A program made the position numbers and the translations under genes. The notes beneath the pieces were generated by a model. The model saw only the letters and a program-made list of their open reading frames with translations. It searched no databases and had not been told where the DNA came from. From Streptomyces sp. NBC_00654 (GTDB taxonomy: Bacteria > Actinomycetota > Actinomycetes > Streptomycetales > Streptomycetaceae), in the NCBI RefSeq assembly GCF_026341775.1, contig NZ_JAPEOB010000001.1, positions 620,001 through 684,000 on the forward strand: DNA of 64,000 nt, given 5' to 3'. Of this stretch, positions 34,488 through 43,487 are shown piece after piece (positions within the stretch are counted from its first letter, which is position 1; each line of letters begins with the position of its first letter).

Positions 34488-35525
34488 GTGTCCAGAATGC
34501 CGGTGAGAGCGCAGGCCAAGGGGGCTGATGGGGTGCCGGAAGGCCACAATTCCGCTGTGGGCGAACAGCCCGCTCGGCGCCCGAAATATGCCACAAAGGG
34601 CTCCGCTGGAGCGTTGGCCCAGAAGCCGGCCGGGAGGCCCGAAGTGAAGACCACCAAGCCGAGCACCACACCGAAGCCGTCGAGCACCGAGTCGAAGCCG
34701 TCACGTGCCGCGTCGAAGCCGAAGACCTCCGGGACTCCCAAGGTCTCCAGGACGCCGAAACCGGAATCGCACCTCGCGATGGTCCGGCGGGCCCGCAGGA
34801 TCAACCGCGAGCTCGCCGAGGTCTATCCGTACGCCCACCCCGAGCTCGACTTCCGTAATCCTTTCGAGCTGCTTGTCGCCACGGTGCTGTCCGCCCAGAC
34901 CACCGACCTGAGGGTCAACCAGACCACTCCCGCACTGTTCGCCGCCTACCCCACTCCCGAGGACATGGCCGCGGCCGTCCCGGAGGAGATGGAGGAGATC
35001 ATCCGGCCCACCGGCTTCTTCCGGGCCAAGACGAAGTCGTTGCTCGGCCTGTCCGCGGCACTCCGGGATTCGTTCGGCGGCGAGGTCCCCGGCCGTCTGG
35101 AGGACCTCGTCACGCTGCCCGGGGTCGGCCGCAAGACCGCCAATGTCGTGCTCGGCAACGCGTTCGGTGTTCCCGGCATCACCGTCGACACCCACTTCGG
35201 GCGGCTGGTGCGCCGCTGGAAGTGGACCACCGAGGAGGACCCGGTGAAGGTCGAGGCGGATGTGGCCGCGATCTTCCCGAAGAGCGAGTGGACGATGCTC
35301 TCGCACCGCGTGGTGTTTCACGGCCGCCGGATCTGTCACGCCCGGAAACCCGCCTGTGGCGCCTGTCCGATCGCCCCGCTCTGTCCCTCGTACGGTGAGG
35401 GCGAGACGGACCCGGAGAAGGCCAGGAAGCTCCTGAAGTACGAGATGGGCGGCTATCCGGGCCAGCGGCTCAGCCCGCCCCCGGACTATCCGGGCAAGCC
35501 CGCACCGGCTCTGGGAGCCGAATGA
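34488..35525 (+). CDS. nth: Endonuclease III (DNA glycosylase/AP lyase)
   Basis: A 345-residue base-excision repair enzyme. Residues 1-95 are an unstructured Lys/Thr/Ser/Pro-rich extension ([18 protein letters not shown]) not present in E. coli Nth. The catalytic core is [20 protein letters not shown], the helix-hairpin-helix [20 protein letters not shown] with the catalytic Lys, and the catalytic Asp in [10 protein letters not shown]. The [4Fe-4S] loop has four Cys in [21 protein letters not shown]. It removes oxidised pyrimidines. The first codon is GTG at 34488; later starts within the extension are possible. Confidence 0.92.
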   Translation: MSRMPVRAQAKGADGVPEGHNSAVGEQPARRPKYATKGSAGALAQKPAGRPEVKTTKPSTTPKPSSTESKPSRAASKPKTSGTPKVSRTPKPESHLAMVRRARRINRELAEVYPYAHPELDFRNPFELLVATVLSAQTTDLRVNQTTPALFAAYPTPEDMAAAVPEEMEEIIRPTGFFRAKTKSLLGLSAALRDSFGGEVPGRLEDLVTLPGVGRKTANVVLGNAFGVPGITVDTHFGRLVRRWKWTTEEDPVKVEADVAAIFPKSEWTMLSHRVVFHGRRICHARKPACGACPIAPLCPSYGEGETDPEKARKLLKYEMGGYPGQRLSPPPDYPGKPAPALGAE

Positions 35526-35613
35526 GGGAACGGCCCCGGGAAAGCCCCCACCTCACGGAATGGCTCGGAACGAAATGGCCGACGACAGGCGTTGTCAAGC
35601 GACGGGGGTGCCC

Positions 35614-36390
35614 ATGACGCACGCACAGAGCTCGACGCACGCGCAGCCCGGGGTGCCGCACGTGCGGCCCGGGGCGCCTCATCCACCGGGTGTGCCGTCC
35701 ACCGCCGCCCTGATCCCGGACAGCGCGATGGCCGTCACCGGCGACGGCCTGCCCGACTGGCTGGACCCCGTCGCGGCGGCCGCGCGCACCGTGCGGCCGC
35801 AACAGCTCAGCCGCTTCCTGCCGCCCGAGGACGGCGCGGGCCGGCAGTCCGCCGTCCTGGTCCTCTTCGGCGACGGGGCGCGCGGTCCCGAGCTGCTCCT
35901 GATGGAGCGCTCCGGCTCGCTGCGTTCCCACGCGGGGCAGCCGTCCTTCCCCGGAGGCGCCCTGGACCCGGAGGACGGCGACCAGGCGACGACCGGGCCG
36001 CTCCGAGCCGCGCTGCGGGAGGCCGAGGAGGAGACGGGGCTCGATCCGCGGGGTGTGCAGCTCTTCGGCGTGCTGCCCCGGCTGTACATCCCGGTCAGCG
36101 GCTTCGTCGTGACGCCCGTCCTCGGCTGGTGGCGGGAGCCGAGCCCGGTAGCGGTGGTCGACCCGGCCGAGACCGCCCGCGTGTTCACCGTTCCCGTGGC
36201 GGATCTCACGGACCCGGCCAACCGGGCGACGTCCGTGCATCCGAGCGGTCACCGGGGGCCCGCGTTCCTGGTCGAATCCGCTCTGGTCTGGGGTTTCACG
36301 GCCGGAGTGATCGACCGCATCCTGCACTACGCCGGGTGGGAGCGCCCGTGGGACCGGACCAGGCAGGTGCCGCTCGACTGGCGCGCATGA
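35614..36390 (+). CDS. NUDIX hydrolase, CoA pyrophosphatase type
   Basis: A 258-residue protein from the ATG at 35614, the one preceded by GGGGGTG; ATGs at 35560 and 35575 lie in the same frame. It has the CoAse layout: LMERSGSLRSHAGQPSFPGGALDPEDGD followed by the Nudix box AALREAEEETGLDP. GFVVTPVLGWWREP comes next. The LRSHAGQ-SFPGG stretch is the UPF0035 signature of enzymes hydrolysing CoA and its derivatives. It matches Rv3672c in position, between nth and the MarP protease. Confidence 0.88.
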   Translation: MTHAQSSTHAQPGVPHVRPGAPHPPGVPSTAALIPDSAMAVTGDGLPDWLDPVAAAARTVRPQQLSRFLPPEDGAGRQSAVLVLFGDGARGPELLLMERSGSLRSHAGQPSFPGGALDPEDGDQATTGPLRAALREAEEETGLDPRGVQLFGVLPRLYIPVSGFVVTPVLGWWREPSPVAVVDPAETARVFTVPVADLTDPANRATSVHPSGHRGPAFLVESALVWGFTAGVIDRILHYAGWERPWDRTRQVPLDWRA

Positions 36391-36480
36391 CAGGCTGACT
36401 TCCCTGCTGCGCTGTTCCGGGCCCGGCCCGGACCCCGTCGTACGGACGGGCCAGGTGACGAATCTGCGAGGCAATAGACG

Positions 36481-37683
36481 GTGAACGTGCTGGACATCCT
36501 GCTGCTGGTCGGTGCCGTGTGGTTCGCGGTCATCGGCTACCGCCAGGGTTTCGTCGTCGGCATCCTGTCGGTGATCGGCTTTCTGGGCGGGGGACTTGTC
36601 GCCGTCTATCTGCTGCCGCTCATCTGGGACCGGGCGACCGACGGGTCCGAGGTCTCCTCGATGGCTGCCATCGTCGCGGTCGTCGTCGTGATCGTGTGCG
36701 CCTCGATCGGCCAGGCCTTCACCACCCACCTGGGCAACAAACTCCGCCGGTTCATCACGTGGTCGCCAGCGCGCGCCCTGGATGCCACCGGAGGCGCCCT
36801 GGTCAATGTGGTGGCGATGCTGCTGGTCGCGTGGCTGATCGGGTCGGCGCTGGCCGGTACGTCGCTGCCGACGCTGGGCAAGGAGGTCCGCAGCTCCTCG
36901 GTTCTGCTCGGCGTCTCCCGGGTGATGCCCAAGCAGGCTTCCACCTGGTTCACGGACTTCTCCTCGGTACTCGCGCAGAACGGCTTCCCGCAGGTCTTCA
37001 GCCCCTTCGCCAATGAACCGATCACCGACGTCAAGGCCCCGGACCCGGCCCTGGCCGGCAGCCCGGTCGCGGCACGCGCCAAGAAGTCGATCGTCAAGGT
37101 CATGGGCATGGCGCCCAGCTGCGGCAAGGCCCTCGAAGGCACCGGCTTCGTCTTCTCCGACCGCCGGGTGATGACCAACGCCCATGTCGTGGGCGGCGTC
37201 GACGAGCCGACCGTCCAGATCGGCGGCGAGGGACGGCTGTACGACGCGAAGGTCGTCTTCTACGACTGGGAGCGAGACATCGCCGTGCTGGACGTCCCGG
37301 ATCTCAAGGCCAAGCCGCTCAGGTTCACCGGCACCGACGACGCGGAGTCGGGCGACAGCGCCATCGTGGCCGGCTTCCCGGAGAACGGGGGGTACGACGT
37401 GCGCTCGGCGCGCGTACGCGGCCGTATCGACGCGGACGGCCCGGACATCTACCACCGGGGCACCGTGCGCCGCGATGTGTACTCGCTGTACGCGACCGTG
37501 CGCCAGGGCAACTCCGGCGGACCGCTGCTCACTCCGGAAGGAGAGGTGTACGGAGTGGTGTTCGCCAAGTCCCTCGATGACCCGGACACCGGCTACGCGC
37601 TGACGGCGGACGAGATCCGTGAGGACATCGACCACGGCCGTACCGCCAACCAGCAGGTCGACAGCCAGGGCTGCGCGCTCTGA
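36481..37683 (+). CDS. MarP-type membrane serine protease
   Basis: A 400-residue protein from the GTG at 36481. Residues 1-165 hold about four membrane helices of the CvpA type (VLDILLLVGAVWFAVIGYRQGF and so on). A periplasmic chymotrypsin-like domain follows, with catalytic His in MTNAHVVGG, Asp in WERDIAVLDV and Ser in RQGNSGGPLLTPEG. In mycobacteria the counterpart MarP (Rv3671c) protects against acid by processing a peptidoglycan hydrolase. The same acid/cell-wall stress role is plausible here. Confidence 0.9.
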   Translation: MNVLDILLLVGAVWFAVIGYRQGFVVGILSVIGFLGGGLVAVYLLPLIWDRATDGSEVSSMAAIVAVVVVIVCASIGQAFTTHLGNKLRRFITWSPARALDATGGALVNVVAMLLVAWLIGSALAGTSLPTLGKEVRSSSVLLGVSRVMPKQASTWFTDFSSVLAQNGFPQVFSPFANEPITDVKAPDPALAGSPVAARAKKSIVKVMGMAPSCGKALEGTGFVFSDRRVMTNAHVVGGVDEPTVQIGGEGRLYDAKVVFYDWERDIAVLDVPDLKAKPLRFTGTDDAESGDSAIVAGFPENGGYDVRSARVRGRIDADGPDIYHRGTVRRDVYSLYATVRQGNSGGPLLTPEGEVYGVVFAKSLDDPDTGYALTADEIREDIDHGRTANQQVDSQGCAL

Positions 37684-38098
37684 GCCTGGCCGCCGCTGTC
37701 CTGCCGGCAGCCGTTCCATCGGCTCCGGTCCTGCCGGTCAGGCAGCGGGTGAAGGTGTCGCGGAGTCGTCCTCGCGTTCAGCTGCGGGGGTGCCGCAGCC
37801 GCGCCGAGACCCAGCGGGCACGGCGGCGGAGAATGCGCGGAATCCCGAGCCTGGCACGGGTGTGGGGATGATGAACGTCATGCGTGTCGTGCAGCCGGCC
37901 CTGGGGGCCGCCCCCCTCGTGAGTGCCCACACCGGCTGTCGCGGTGGAGCGGCGGTTGCGTGCTTCGTCAGTGAAGTCGTGCGTCCAGCCCATACCCCGA
38001 CGTCTGCCCGTGACCCAAGGTCGGTAATCGTGCGGGAGTCAGCCAATTGGCCTATGCGGCAGGCAATTGGCCATGCGTCGCCCACCTGTGCGCCCGGA
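37684..38098. other. Intergenic region without a supported gene
   Basis: This 415-base gap lies between the convergent MarP and hydrolase genes. It contains no strong hairpin, but AATTGGCC occurs twice (38045-38052 and 38065-38072), the first inside the palindrome GCCAATTGGC. A frame starting with ATG at about 37868 has no ribosome binding site. I see no gene here that can be supported. Confidence 0.4.
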
Positions 38099-39073
38099 CT
38101 ACCGGTCGGGTTCAGGATCCTTGAGCCAGTTGATGAGTTCTGTCGAGAAGCCGACCGGATCCTCTTCGTGGGGGAAGTGCCCGAGACCGTCGAAAAGTCG
38201 CCACCGGTAGGGCGCCTCGACGTACTCGCCCGACCCGGCGGAACTGCGCGTCCGGACCGCCGGATCGAGTGACCCGTGCAGGTGCAGTGTCGGCACGCGT
38301 ACCGGCCGCTTCATCCGCCGGTTGAACTGGACACCGTCCGGTCGTGCGAGGGAGCGCACCATCCAGCGGTACGGCTCGATCGAGCAGTGCGCCGTGGACG
38401 GAATGCACATGGCACGCCGGTAGACGTTCACGGTCTCGTCGTCGGGGAAGTCCGCGGTCCGCGGTCCCGACCAGTCCCGGATCAGACGGCCCACCAGGGC
38501 CGCGTCGTCGGCGACGAGCTGACGCTCCGGCAGCCACGGCCGCTGGAAGCCCCAGATGTACGAACCCGCCCGGGACTGCGAGAAGTCGGAGAGCATCGCC
38601 GAGCGCCAGCGGCGCGGATGCGGCATCGAGGACACCACGAGCCGCCGTACCAGCTTCGGCCGCATCACCGCGGCGGTCCAGGCGAGATAGCCGCCCATGT
38701 CGTGGCCGACGAGTGCGGCGTCGGGCTCGCCGAGCGAGCGGATGACGCCGGTGACGTCGAGCGCCAGGTTGGCGGGGTCGTAACCCCGGGGTGTGCGGTC
38801 GCTGCCGCCCACCCCGCGAAGGTCCATGGCCACTGCACGGAAACCGGCGTCGGCGAGAGCGGTCATCTGGTGGCGCCATGTCCACCAGAACTGCGGGAAG
38901 CCGTGCAACAGCAGCACCAGCGGCCCGTCACCCATTTCCGCGATGTGGAAGCGCGCGCCGTTGGCTGCCACGTCGCGGTGGGTCCAGGGGCCGTCGAGGC
39001 GTACCGGACTGCCGGCACCGGCCGGACTCGTCGAGCCTGCCGGACCGAATGGGCTGGAATCGGGGACCGTCAT
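38099..39073 (-). CDS. Alpha/beta hydrolase, epoxide-hydrolase-like
   Basis: A 324-residue alpha/beta-hydrolase. It has the HGFPQFWWTW oxyanion loop and the nucleophile elbow VGHDMGGYLAW with Asp as nucleophile, typical of epoxide hydrolases and haloalkane dehalogenases. LDGLGHFPHEEDP carries the catalytic His. An N-terminal segment of about 40 residues precedes the domain. It corresponds to EphE (Rv3670) in the conserved neighbourhood. It overlaps the holin-like gene by 4 bases (ATGA). Confidence 0.88.
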   Translation of the reverse strand: MTVPDSSPFGPAGSTSPAGAGSPVRLDGPWTHRDVAANGARFHIAEMGDGPLVLLLHGFPQFWWTWRHQMTALADAGFRAVAMDLRGVGGSDRTPRGYDPANLALDVTGVIRSLGEPDAALVGHDMGGYLAWTAAVMRPKLVRRLVVSSMPHPRRWRSAMLSDFSQSRAGSYIWGFQRPWLPERQLVADDAALVGRLIRDWSGPRTADFPDDETVNVYRRAMCIPSTAHCSIEPYRWMVRSLARPDGVQFNRRMKRPVRVPTLHLHGSLDPAVRTRSSAGSGEYVEAPYRWRLFDGLGHFPHEEDPVGFSTELINWLKDPEPDR

Positions 39074-39600
39074 GTGGACGAGCGTGCCACAGCGGCGGCC
39101 TTGTCCTTACCGGGACGGTTCTCGATGGCCTTGTCCGCCAGGGTGCTGCCGGAGGCCCGGAGGATCTCGTCGGCCCGGACGGACGGCCGCGGGTGCGGCT
39201 TGACGCTCTGGAGCACGGCGGCGGTCTGCTTGGCCGAGGCGATGGACTTCTCCGGCGGCTTGACCTTCTTGAACTTGGCGATGGCGATCAGCGCGAGCAG
39301 TACCGCCAGAAGGATGAACGCGCCGCCCACGATCAGGAACGACCAGGCGAGCCCGAGCCCCAGATTGTGGATCCCGTACGCGGCCGCGAAGCTCAGCACG
39401 GGCAGCGAGAACAGAATCAGCACGCCCGCGACGATGAACGCCACACTGCCGATGACGCCGCGCTTGACGTCCTGCCGTACCTCGGCCTTGGCCAGGGCGA
39501 TCTCATCGTGCACCAGCGCGGACATCTCGGCCGTCGCCGAGGCGACCAGCTGTCCGAGACTGCGGTCCGCGCTGCCCACGTAGTTGCCGGGGTCGCTCAT
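39070..39600 (-). CDS. Phage-holin-family (Act_SMP-like) membrane protein
   Basis: A 176-residue membrane protein. It has an amphipathic N-terminal region (SLGQLVASATAEMSALVHDEIALAKAEV), two membrane helices (about 52-77 and 82-108: VIGSVAFIVAGVLILFSL and AWSFLIVGGAFILLAVLLALI) and a Lys-rich cytoplasmic tail. This is the layout of the Act_SMP/phage_holin_3_6 family, widespread in actinobacteria (Rv3669) and of unknown function. It is co-transcribed with the epoxide-hydrolase-like gene. Confidence 0.85.
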   Translation of the reverse strand: MSDPGNYVGSADRSLGQLVASATAEMSALVHDEIALAKAEVRQDVKRGVIGSVAFIVAGVLILFSLPVLSFAAAYGIHNLGLGLAWSFLIVGGAFILLAVLLALIAIAKFKKVKPPEKSIASAKQTAAVLQSVKPHPRPSVRADEILRASGSTLADKAIENRPGKDKAAAVARSST

Positions 39601-39639
39601 CCCTGACTCCCTCTCCTCTTCGACACATCCGATGTCAGA

Positions 39640-41046
39640 TCATGCCGGACTGTCCGGCTTGTTGCGCGCTGCCCCCGCCAGTTCGGCCAGACGGCGGTGC
39701 TCGGCCGCCTTCCGCTCGTGGATCACGGCCATCCGCAGGTGGTATTCCGGGTCGTCCTGTTCGTAGATGTCGGGCACGCCCGACTCGTCCTCGTCGAGCT
39801 CCTCCGCCTCGTACAGGGCCCGGTATCTGCGTACCCGCAGTTTGAGCAGTACACCGGAGAGCACGGCTGCTATCAGGGAGCCGATCAGCACGGCGGCCTT
39901 GATCTCGTTGACCGTTTCCGCGTCGCCCTCGAAGGCGAGTTCGCCGATCAGCAGGGAGACGGTGAAGCCGATTCCGGCGAGCGAGGCGACCGCGAAGACG
40001 TCCGCCCAGGCCAGATCCTTGTTCAGCTCCGCCTTGGTGAAGCGGGTCGCGAGCCAGGTGCCGCCGAAGATGCCGACGGTCTTGCCGAGAACCAGTCCGA
40101 GTACGACACCGAGCGTCTCCGGACGGGTGAAGACTCCGGCGAGCGCGTCGCCCTTGAGGGAGACCCCGGCCGAGAAGAGCGCGAACAGGGGCACGGCGAG
40201 CCCGGCCGACAGCGGGCGGACCAGATGTTCGATGTGCTCACCGGGCGAGTGCTTCTCGCCCTCGCGCTTGGTGCAGCGCAGCATCAGACCCATGGCGACA
40301 CCGGCGATGGTGGCGTGGATGCCGCTGTTGTACATCAGGCCCCAGATGACCAGGGCCAGTGGTATGTAGATGTACCAGCCCCGGATCCCCTTGCGGATCA
40401 GGAGGTAGAAGACGACGAGACCGGCGAAGGCCCCGCCGAGCGCCATGAAGTCGATGCTGTCGGTGAAGAAGACCGCGATGATCAGGATCGCGAAGAGGTC
40501 GTCGACGACGGCGAGGGTCAGCAGGAACGCGCGCAGGGCGGACGGCAACGAGGTGCCGATGACCGCGAGGACGGCGAGCGCGAAGGCGATGTCGGTGGCC
40601 GTGGGGACGGCCCAGCCGTCCGTGGACCCACTGCCGACAGTCGTGGTGAGGACGTAGACCAGCGCGGGCACGACCATGCCGCACAGTGCCGCGACGACCG
40701 GGAGTGCGGCGGCCTTGGGGTCACGGAGTTCGCCCGCGACCAGTTCACGTTTGAGTTCGACGCCGGCGACGAAGAAGAAGACGGCGAGCAGCCCGTCGGC
40801 CGCCCAGTGCGCCACGGAGAGGTTCAGGCCCAGCGACCCGGGGCCGAGGTGGAAGTCGCTGATCGTCCGGTAGCTGGACTGGAAGGTGTTCGCCCAGACC
40901 AGCGCCGCGACGGCGGCGGCCAGCAGGATCACTCCGCCGACGGTCTCGGTACGCAGCGCCTCCGCGACATAGTTCCGCTCGGGCAGGGAAAGGCGTCCGA
41001 ACAGGGTGCGGCGGGGCGAAGGGGGTGTGGGGGCGGGCGCGGCCAC
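39640..41046 (-). CDS. nhaA: Na+/H+ antiporter NhaA
   Basis: A 468-residue antiporter from the GTG at 41046, which has GGAGGTCC 6 bases upstream; an ATG at 41118 would add a random-looking leader. The NhaA signatures FFVAGVELKRELVAGELRD and AVVDDLFAILII (the paired Asp residues that bind Na+) are present among about 11-12 membrane helices. The C-terminus has an acidic extension of about 60 residues (EELDEDESGVPDIYEQDD) not found in E. coli NhaA. It exchanges Na+ for protons for pH and salt homeostasis. Confidence 0.92.
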   Translation of the reverse strand: MAAPAPTPPSPRRTLFGRLSLPERNYVAEALRTETVGGVILLAAAVAALVWANTFQSSYRTISDFHLGPGSLGLNLSVAHWAADGLLAVFFFVAGVELKRELVAGELRDPKAAALPVVAALCGMVVPALVYVLTTTVGSGSTDGWAVPTATDIAFALAVLAVIGTSLPSALRAFLLTLAVVDDLFAILIIAVFFTDSIDFMALGGAFAGLVVFYLLIRKGIRGWYIYIPLALVIWGLMYNSGIHATIAGVAMGLMLRCTKREGEKHSPGEHIEHLVRPLSAGLAVPLFALFSAGVSLKGDALAGVFTRPETLGVVLGLVLGKTVGIFGGTWLATRFTKAELNKDLAWADVFAVASLAGIGFTVSLLIGELAFEGDAETVNEIKAAVLIGSLIAAVLSGVLLKLRVRRYRALYEAEELDEDESGVPDIYEQDDPEYHLRMAVIHERKAAEHRRLAELAGAARNKPDSPA

Positions 41047-41209
41047 GAGTGGGGACCTCCGGGTCGGTACGGCAGCGATGGCATGGCTGATGCACTTGCC
41101 GACCAGACTTCCCGGCACACCCTTTGGAGATTTCTTATTACGTTATTGACGCAGCGACCACTGTACCTGGGCGGCCGGGAGCCGTATCCAGCGATTTCGA
41201 CCCTAAATG

Positions 41210-41248
41210 CCCGATGGGCACCCGGCGCGTTGCCGGATGCCCATCGGG
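41210..41248 (-). terminator. Hairpin terminator after acetyl-CoA synthetase
   Basis: On the minus strand CCCGATGGGCATCCGGC pairs with GCCGGGTGCCCATCGGG across a 5-base loop, with one G-U pair (arms 41210-41226 and 41232-41248). It lies 34 bases beyond the acsA stop and separates acsA from nhaA. Confidence 0.85.
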
Positions 41249-41282
41249 GCCGTACGAATCCACCGCTGCGGCGGCCGGGCCG

Positions 41283-43238
41283 TCAGTCCTCGGAGGACGC
41301 CGACGGCAGCTGGGTCTGGATCAGGTCCATCACCGAGGAGTCGCTGAGTGTGGTGACGTCCCCCACCTCGCGGTTCTCGGCGACGTCGCGCAGCAGGCGG
41401 CGCATGATCTTGCCCGAGCGGGTCTTGGGGAGTTCGGCGACCGGCAGGACCCGCTTGGGCTTGGCGATCGGGCCGAGCGTCGCGCCGACGTGGTTGCGCA
41501 GGTCCACGACCAGCTCGTCGGAGGCGGTCGCCGTACCGCGCAGGATCACGAACGCGACGATCGCCTGGCCCGTCGTCTCGTCGGCCGCGCCGACCACGGC
41601 GGCCTCGGCGACCGACGGGTGCGACACGAGCGCCGATTCGACCTCGGTGGTCGAGATGTTGTGCCCCGACACGAGCATCACGTCGTCGACCCTGCCGAGC
41701 AGCCAGATGTCGCCGTCCTCGTCCTTCTTCGCACCGTCGCCCGCGAAGTACTTGCCCTCGAAGCGCGACCAGTAGGTGTCGATGAAGCGCTGGTCGTCGC
41801 CCCAGATGGTGCGGAGCATCGACGGCCACGGCTCGGTGAGGACGAGATAGCCGCCCCCGCCGTCGGGTACCTCGCGGGCCTCGTCGTCGACGACCGTGGC
41901 GGAGATCCCCGGCAGTGCGCGCTGGGCGCTTCCCGGCTTGGTCTCCGTCACACCGGGCAGCGGCGAGATCATCATCGCGCCGGTCTCGGTCTGCCACCAG
42001 GTGTCCACGATCGGGCACTTGTCGGCGCCGATGTGCTTGCGGTACCACATCCACGCCTCGGGGTTGATCGGCTCACCGACCGAACCGAGGACGCGCAGCG
42101 ACGACAGGTCGAACTTGGCGGGGATGTCGTCACCCCACTTCATGAACGTACGGATCGCGGTCGGCGCGGTGTAGAGGATCGTGACGCCGTACTTCTGCAC
42201 GATCTCCCAGAACCGCCCCTTGTGGGGGGAGTCGGGCGTGCCCTCGTACATGACCTGGGTGGCGCCGTTGGCCAGCGGCCCGTAGACGATGTACGAGTGT
42301 CCGGTCACCCAGCCGATGTCGGCGGTGCACCAGTAGACATCGGTCTCCGGCTTGAGGTCGAAGACCGCGTTGTGGGTGTACGCCGCCTGGGTGAGGTAGC
42401 CGCCGGAGGTGTGCAGGATGCCCTTCGGCTTACCCGTGGTGCCGGAGGTGTAGAGGATGAAGAGCGGCTGCTCCGCCTCGAAGGCCTCGGGGGTGTGCTC
42501 GGCGGACTGCCGGCCGGTGATCTCGTGCCACCAGACGTCGCGTCCCTCGGTCCACGCGGTGTCCTGGCCGGTGCGGCGGACCACGAGGACGTGCTCGACG
42601 CTCTCGATACGGGAGACGGCGTCGTCGACCGCGGGCTTGAGCGCGGAGGGCTTGCCGCGACGGAAGCCGCCGTCGGCGGTGATGACGACCTTGGCGTCCG
42701 CGTCCTGGATGCGCGCGGCGATGGCATCGGCCGAGAAGCCGCCGAAGACCACCGAGTGCGCGGCGCCGATGCGGGCGCAGGCCAGCATCGCGATCGCGGC
42801 CTCGGGGATCATCGGCAGATACACGGCGACGCGGTCGCCCGTGCCGACACCGAGTTCGATGAGGGCGTTGGCGGCGCGGGACACCTCGTCCTTGAGCTCC
42901 GCGTAGGTGATGGCGCGGCTGTCGCCGGGCTCACCCTCGAAGTGGATGGCGACCCGGTCGCCGTTGCCCGCCTCGACATGGCGGTCCACGCAGTTGTACG
43001 CGACGTTGAGCTTGCCGTCCGCGAACCACTTCGCGAAGGGCGGGTTGCTCCAGTCGAGCGTCTCGGTCGGCTCCGTGGCCCAGGTCAGGCGACGAGCCTG
43101 CTCGGCCCAGAAGCCCAGCCGGTCCGCTTCGGCCTGCTCGTACGCCTGTGCTGTGACGTTGGCGTTGGCGGCCAGTTCGGCAGGCGGCGCGAATTTCCGC
43201 TCTTCCCGAAGCAGGTTGGCCAGGCTTTCGTTGCTCAC
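41283..43238 (-). CDS. acsA: Acetyl-CoA synthetase
   Basis: A 651-residue AMP-forming acetyl-CoA synthetase. Start GTG at 43238 ([14 protein letters not shown]) is chosen because GGGAGAAG lies just upstream; ATG at 43280 has none. Motifs are A3 [12 protein letters not shown]5 [11 protein letters not shown]8 around [18 protein letters not shown] and A10 with the acetylatable Lys in [14 protein letters not shown]. It converts acetate, ATP and CoA to acetyl-CoA. Full length. It corresponds to SCO3563 and Rv3667. Confidence 0.95.
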   Translation of the reverse strand: MSNESLANLLREERKFAPPAELAANANVTAQAYEQAEADRLGFWAEQARRLTWATEPTETLDWSNPPFAKWFADGKLNVAYNCVDRHVEAGNGDRVAIHFEGEPGDSRAITYAELKDEVSRAANALIELGVGTGDRVAVYLPMIPEAAIAMLACARIGAAHSVVFGGFSADAIAARIQDADAKVVITADGGFRRGKPSALKPAVDDAVSRIESVEHVLVVRRTGQDTAWTEGRDVWWHEITGRQSAEHTPEAFEAEQPLFILYTSGTTGKPKGILHTSGGYLTQAAYTHNAVFDLKPETDVYWCTADIGWVTGHSYIVYGPLANGATQVMYEGTPDSPHKGRFWEIVQKYGVTILYTAPTAIRTFMKWGDDIPAKFDLSSLRVLGSVGEPINPEAWMWYRKHIGADKCPIVDTWWQTETGAMMISPLPGVTETKPGSAQRALPGISATVVDDEAREVPDGGGGYLVLTEPWPSMLRTIWGDDQRFIDTYWSRFEGKYFAGDGAKKDEDGDIWLLGRVDDVMLVSGHNISTTEVESALVSHPSVAEAAVVGAADETTGQAIVAFVILRGTATASDELVVDLRNHVGATLGPIAKPKRVLPVAELPKTRSGKIMRRLLRDVAENREVGDVTTLSDSSVMDLIQTQLPSASSED

Positions 43239-43487
43239 GACTTCTCCCAGTCCCAGGGTGTCCGTTGTGTCCCGGGGCATAGCTCATCAGGCCGGGGGCC
43301 AGGTGACAAGTGTCTGCCGGGAATTGGTTTAGACCTGTGTCTTCGTGTATGGAGGCACGATCCCGCTCCGCACGGCATGCCGTCGCACAGTGCCGCGGGG
43401 CACCGTACGCATGGCATCGCACCTGCGGAACGGGATCACAAGATCTCACGGAGCTGGGGTGTGTCCGGTTCAGAGGGTGTGGCCGGT

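Noticed and set aside
35470..37719. A 749-codon minus-strand frame
   Set aside because: It is antisense to the CoA-type NUDIX and MarP genes, which carry clear catalytic motifs.
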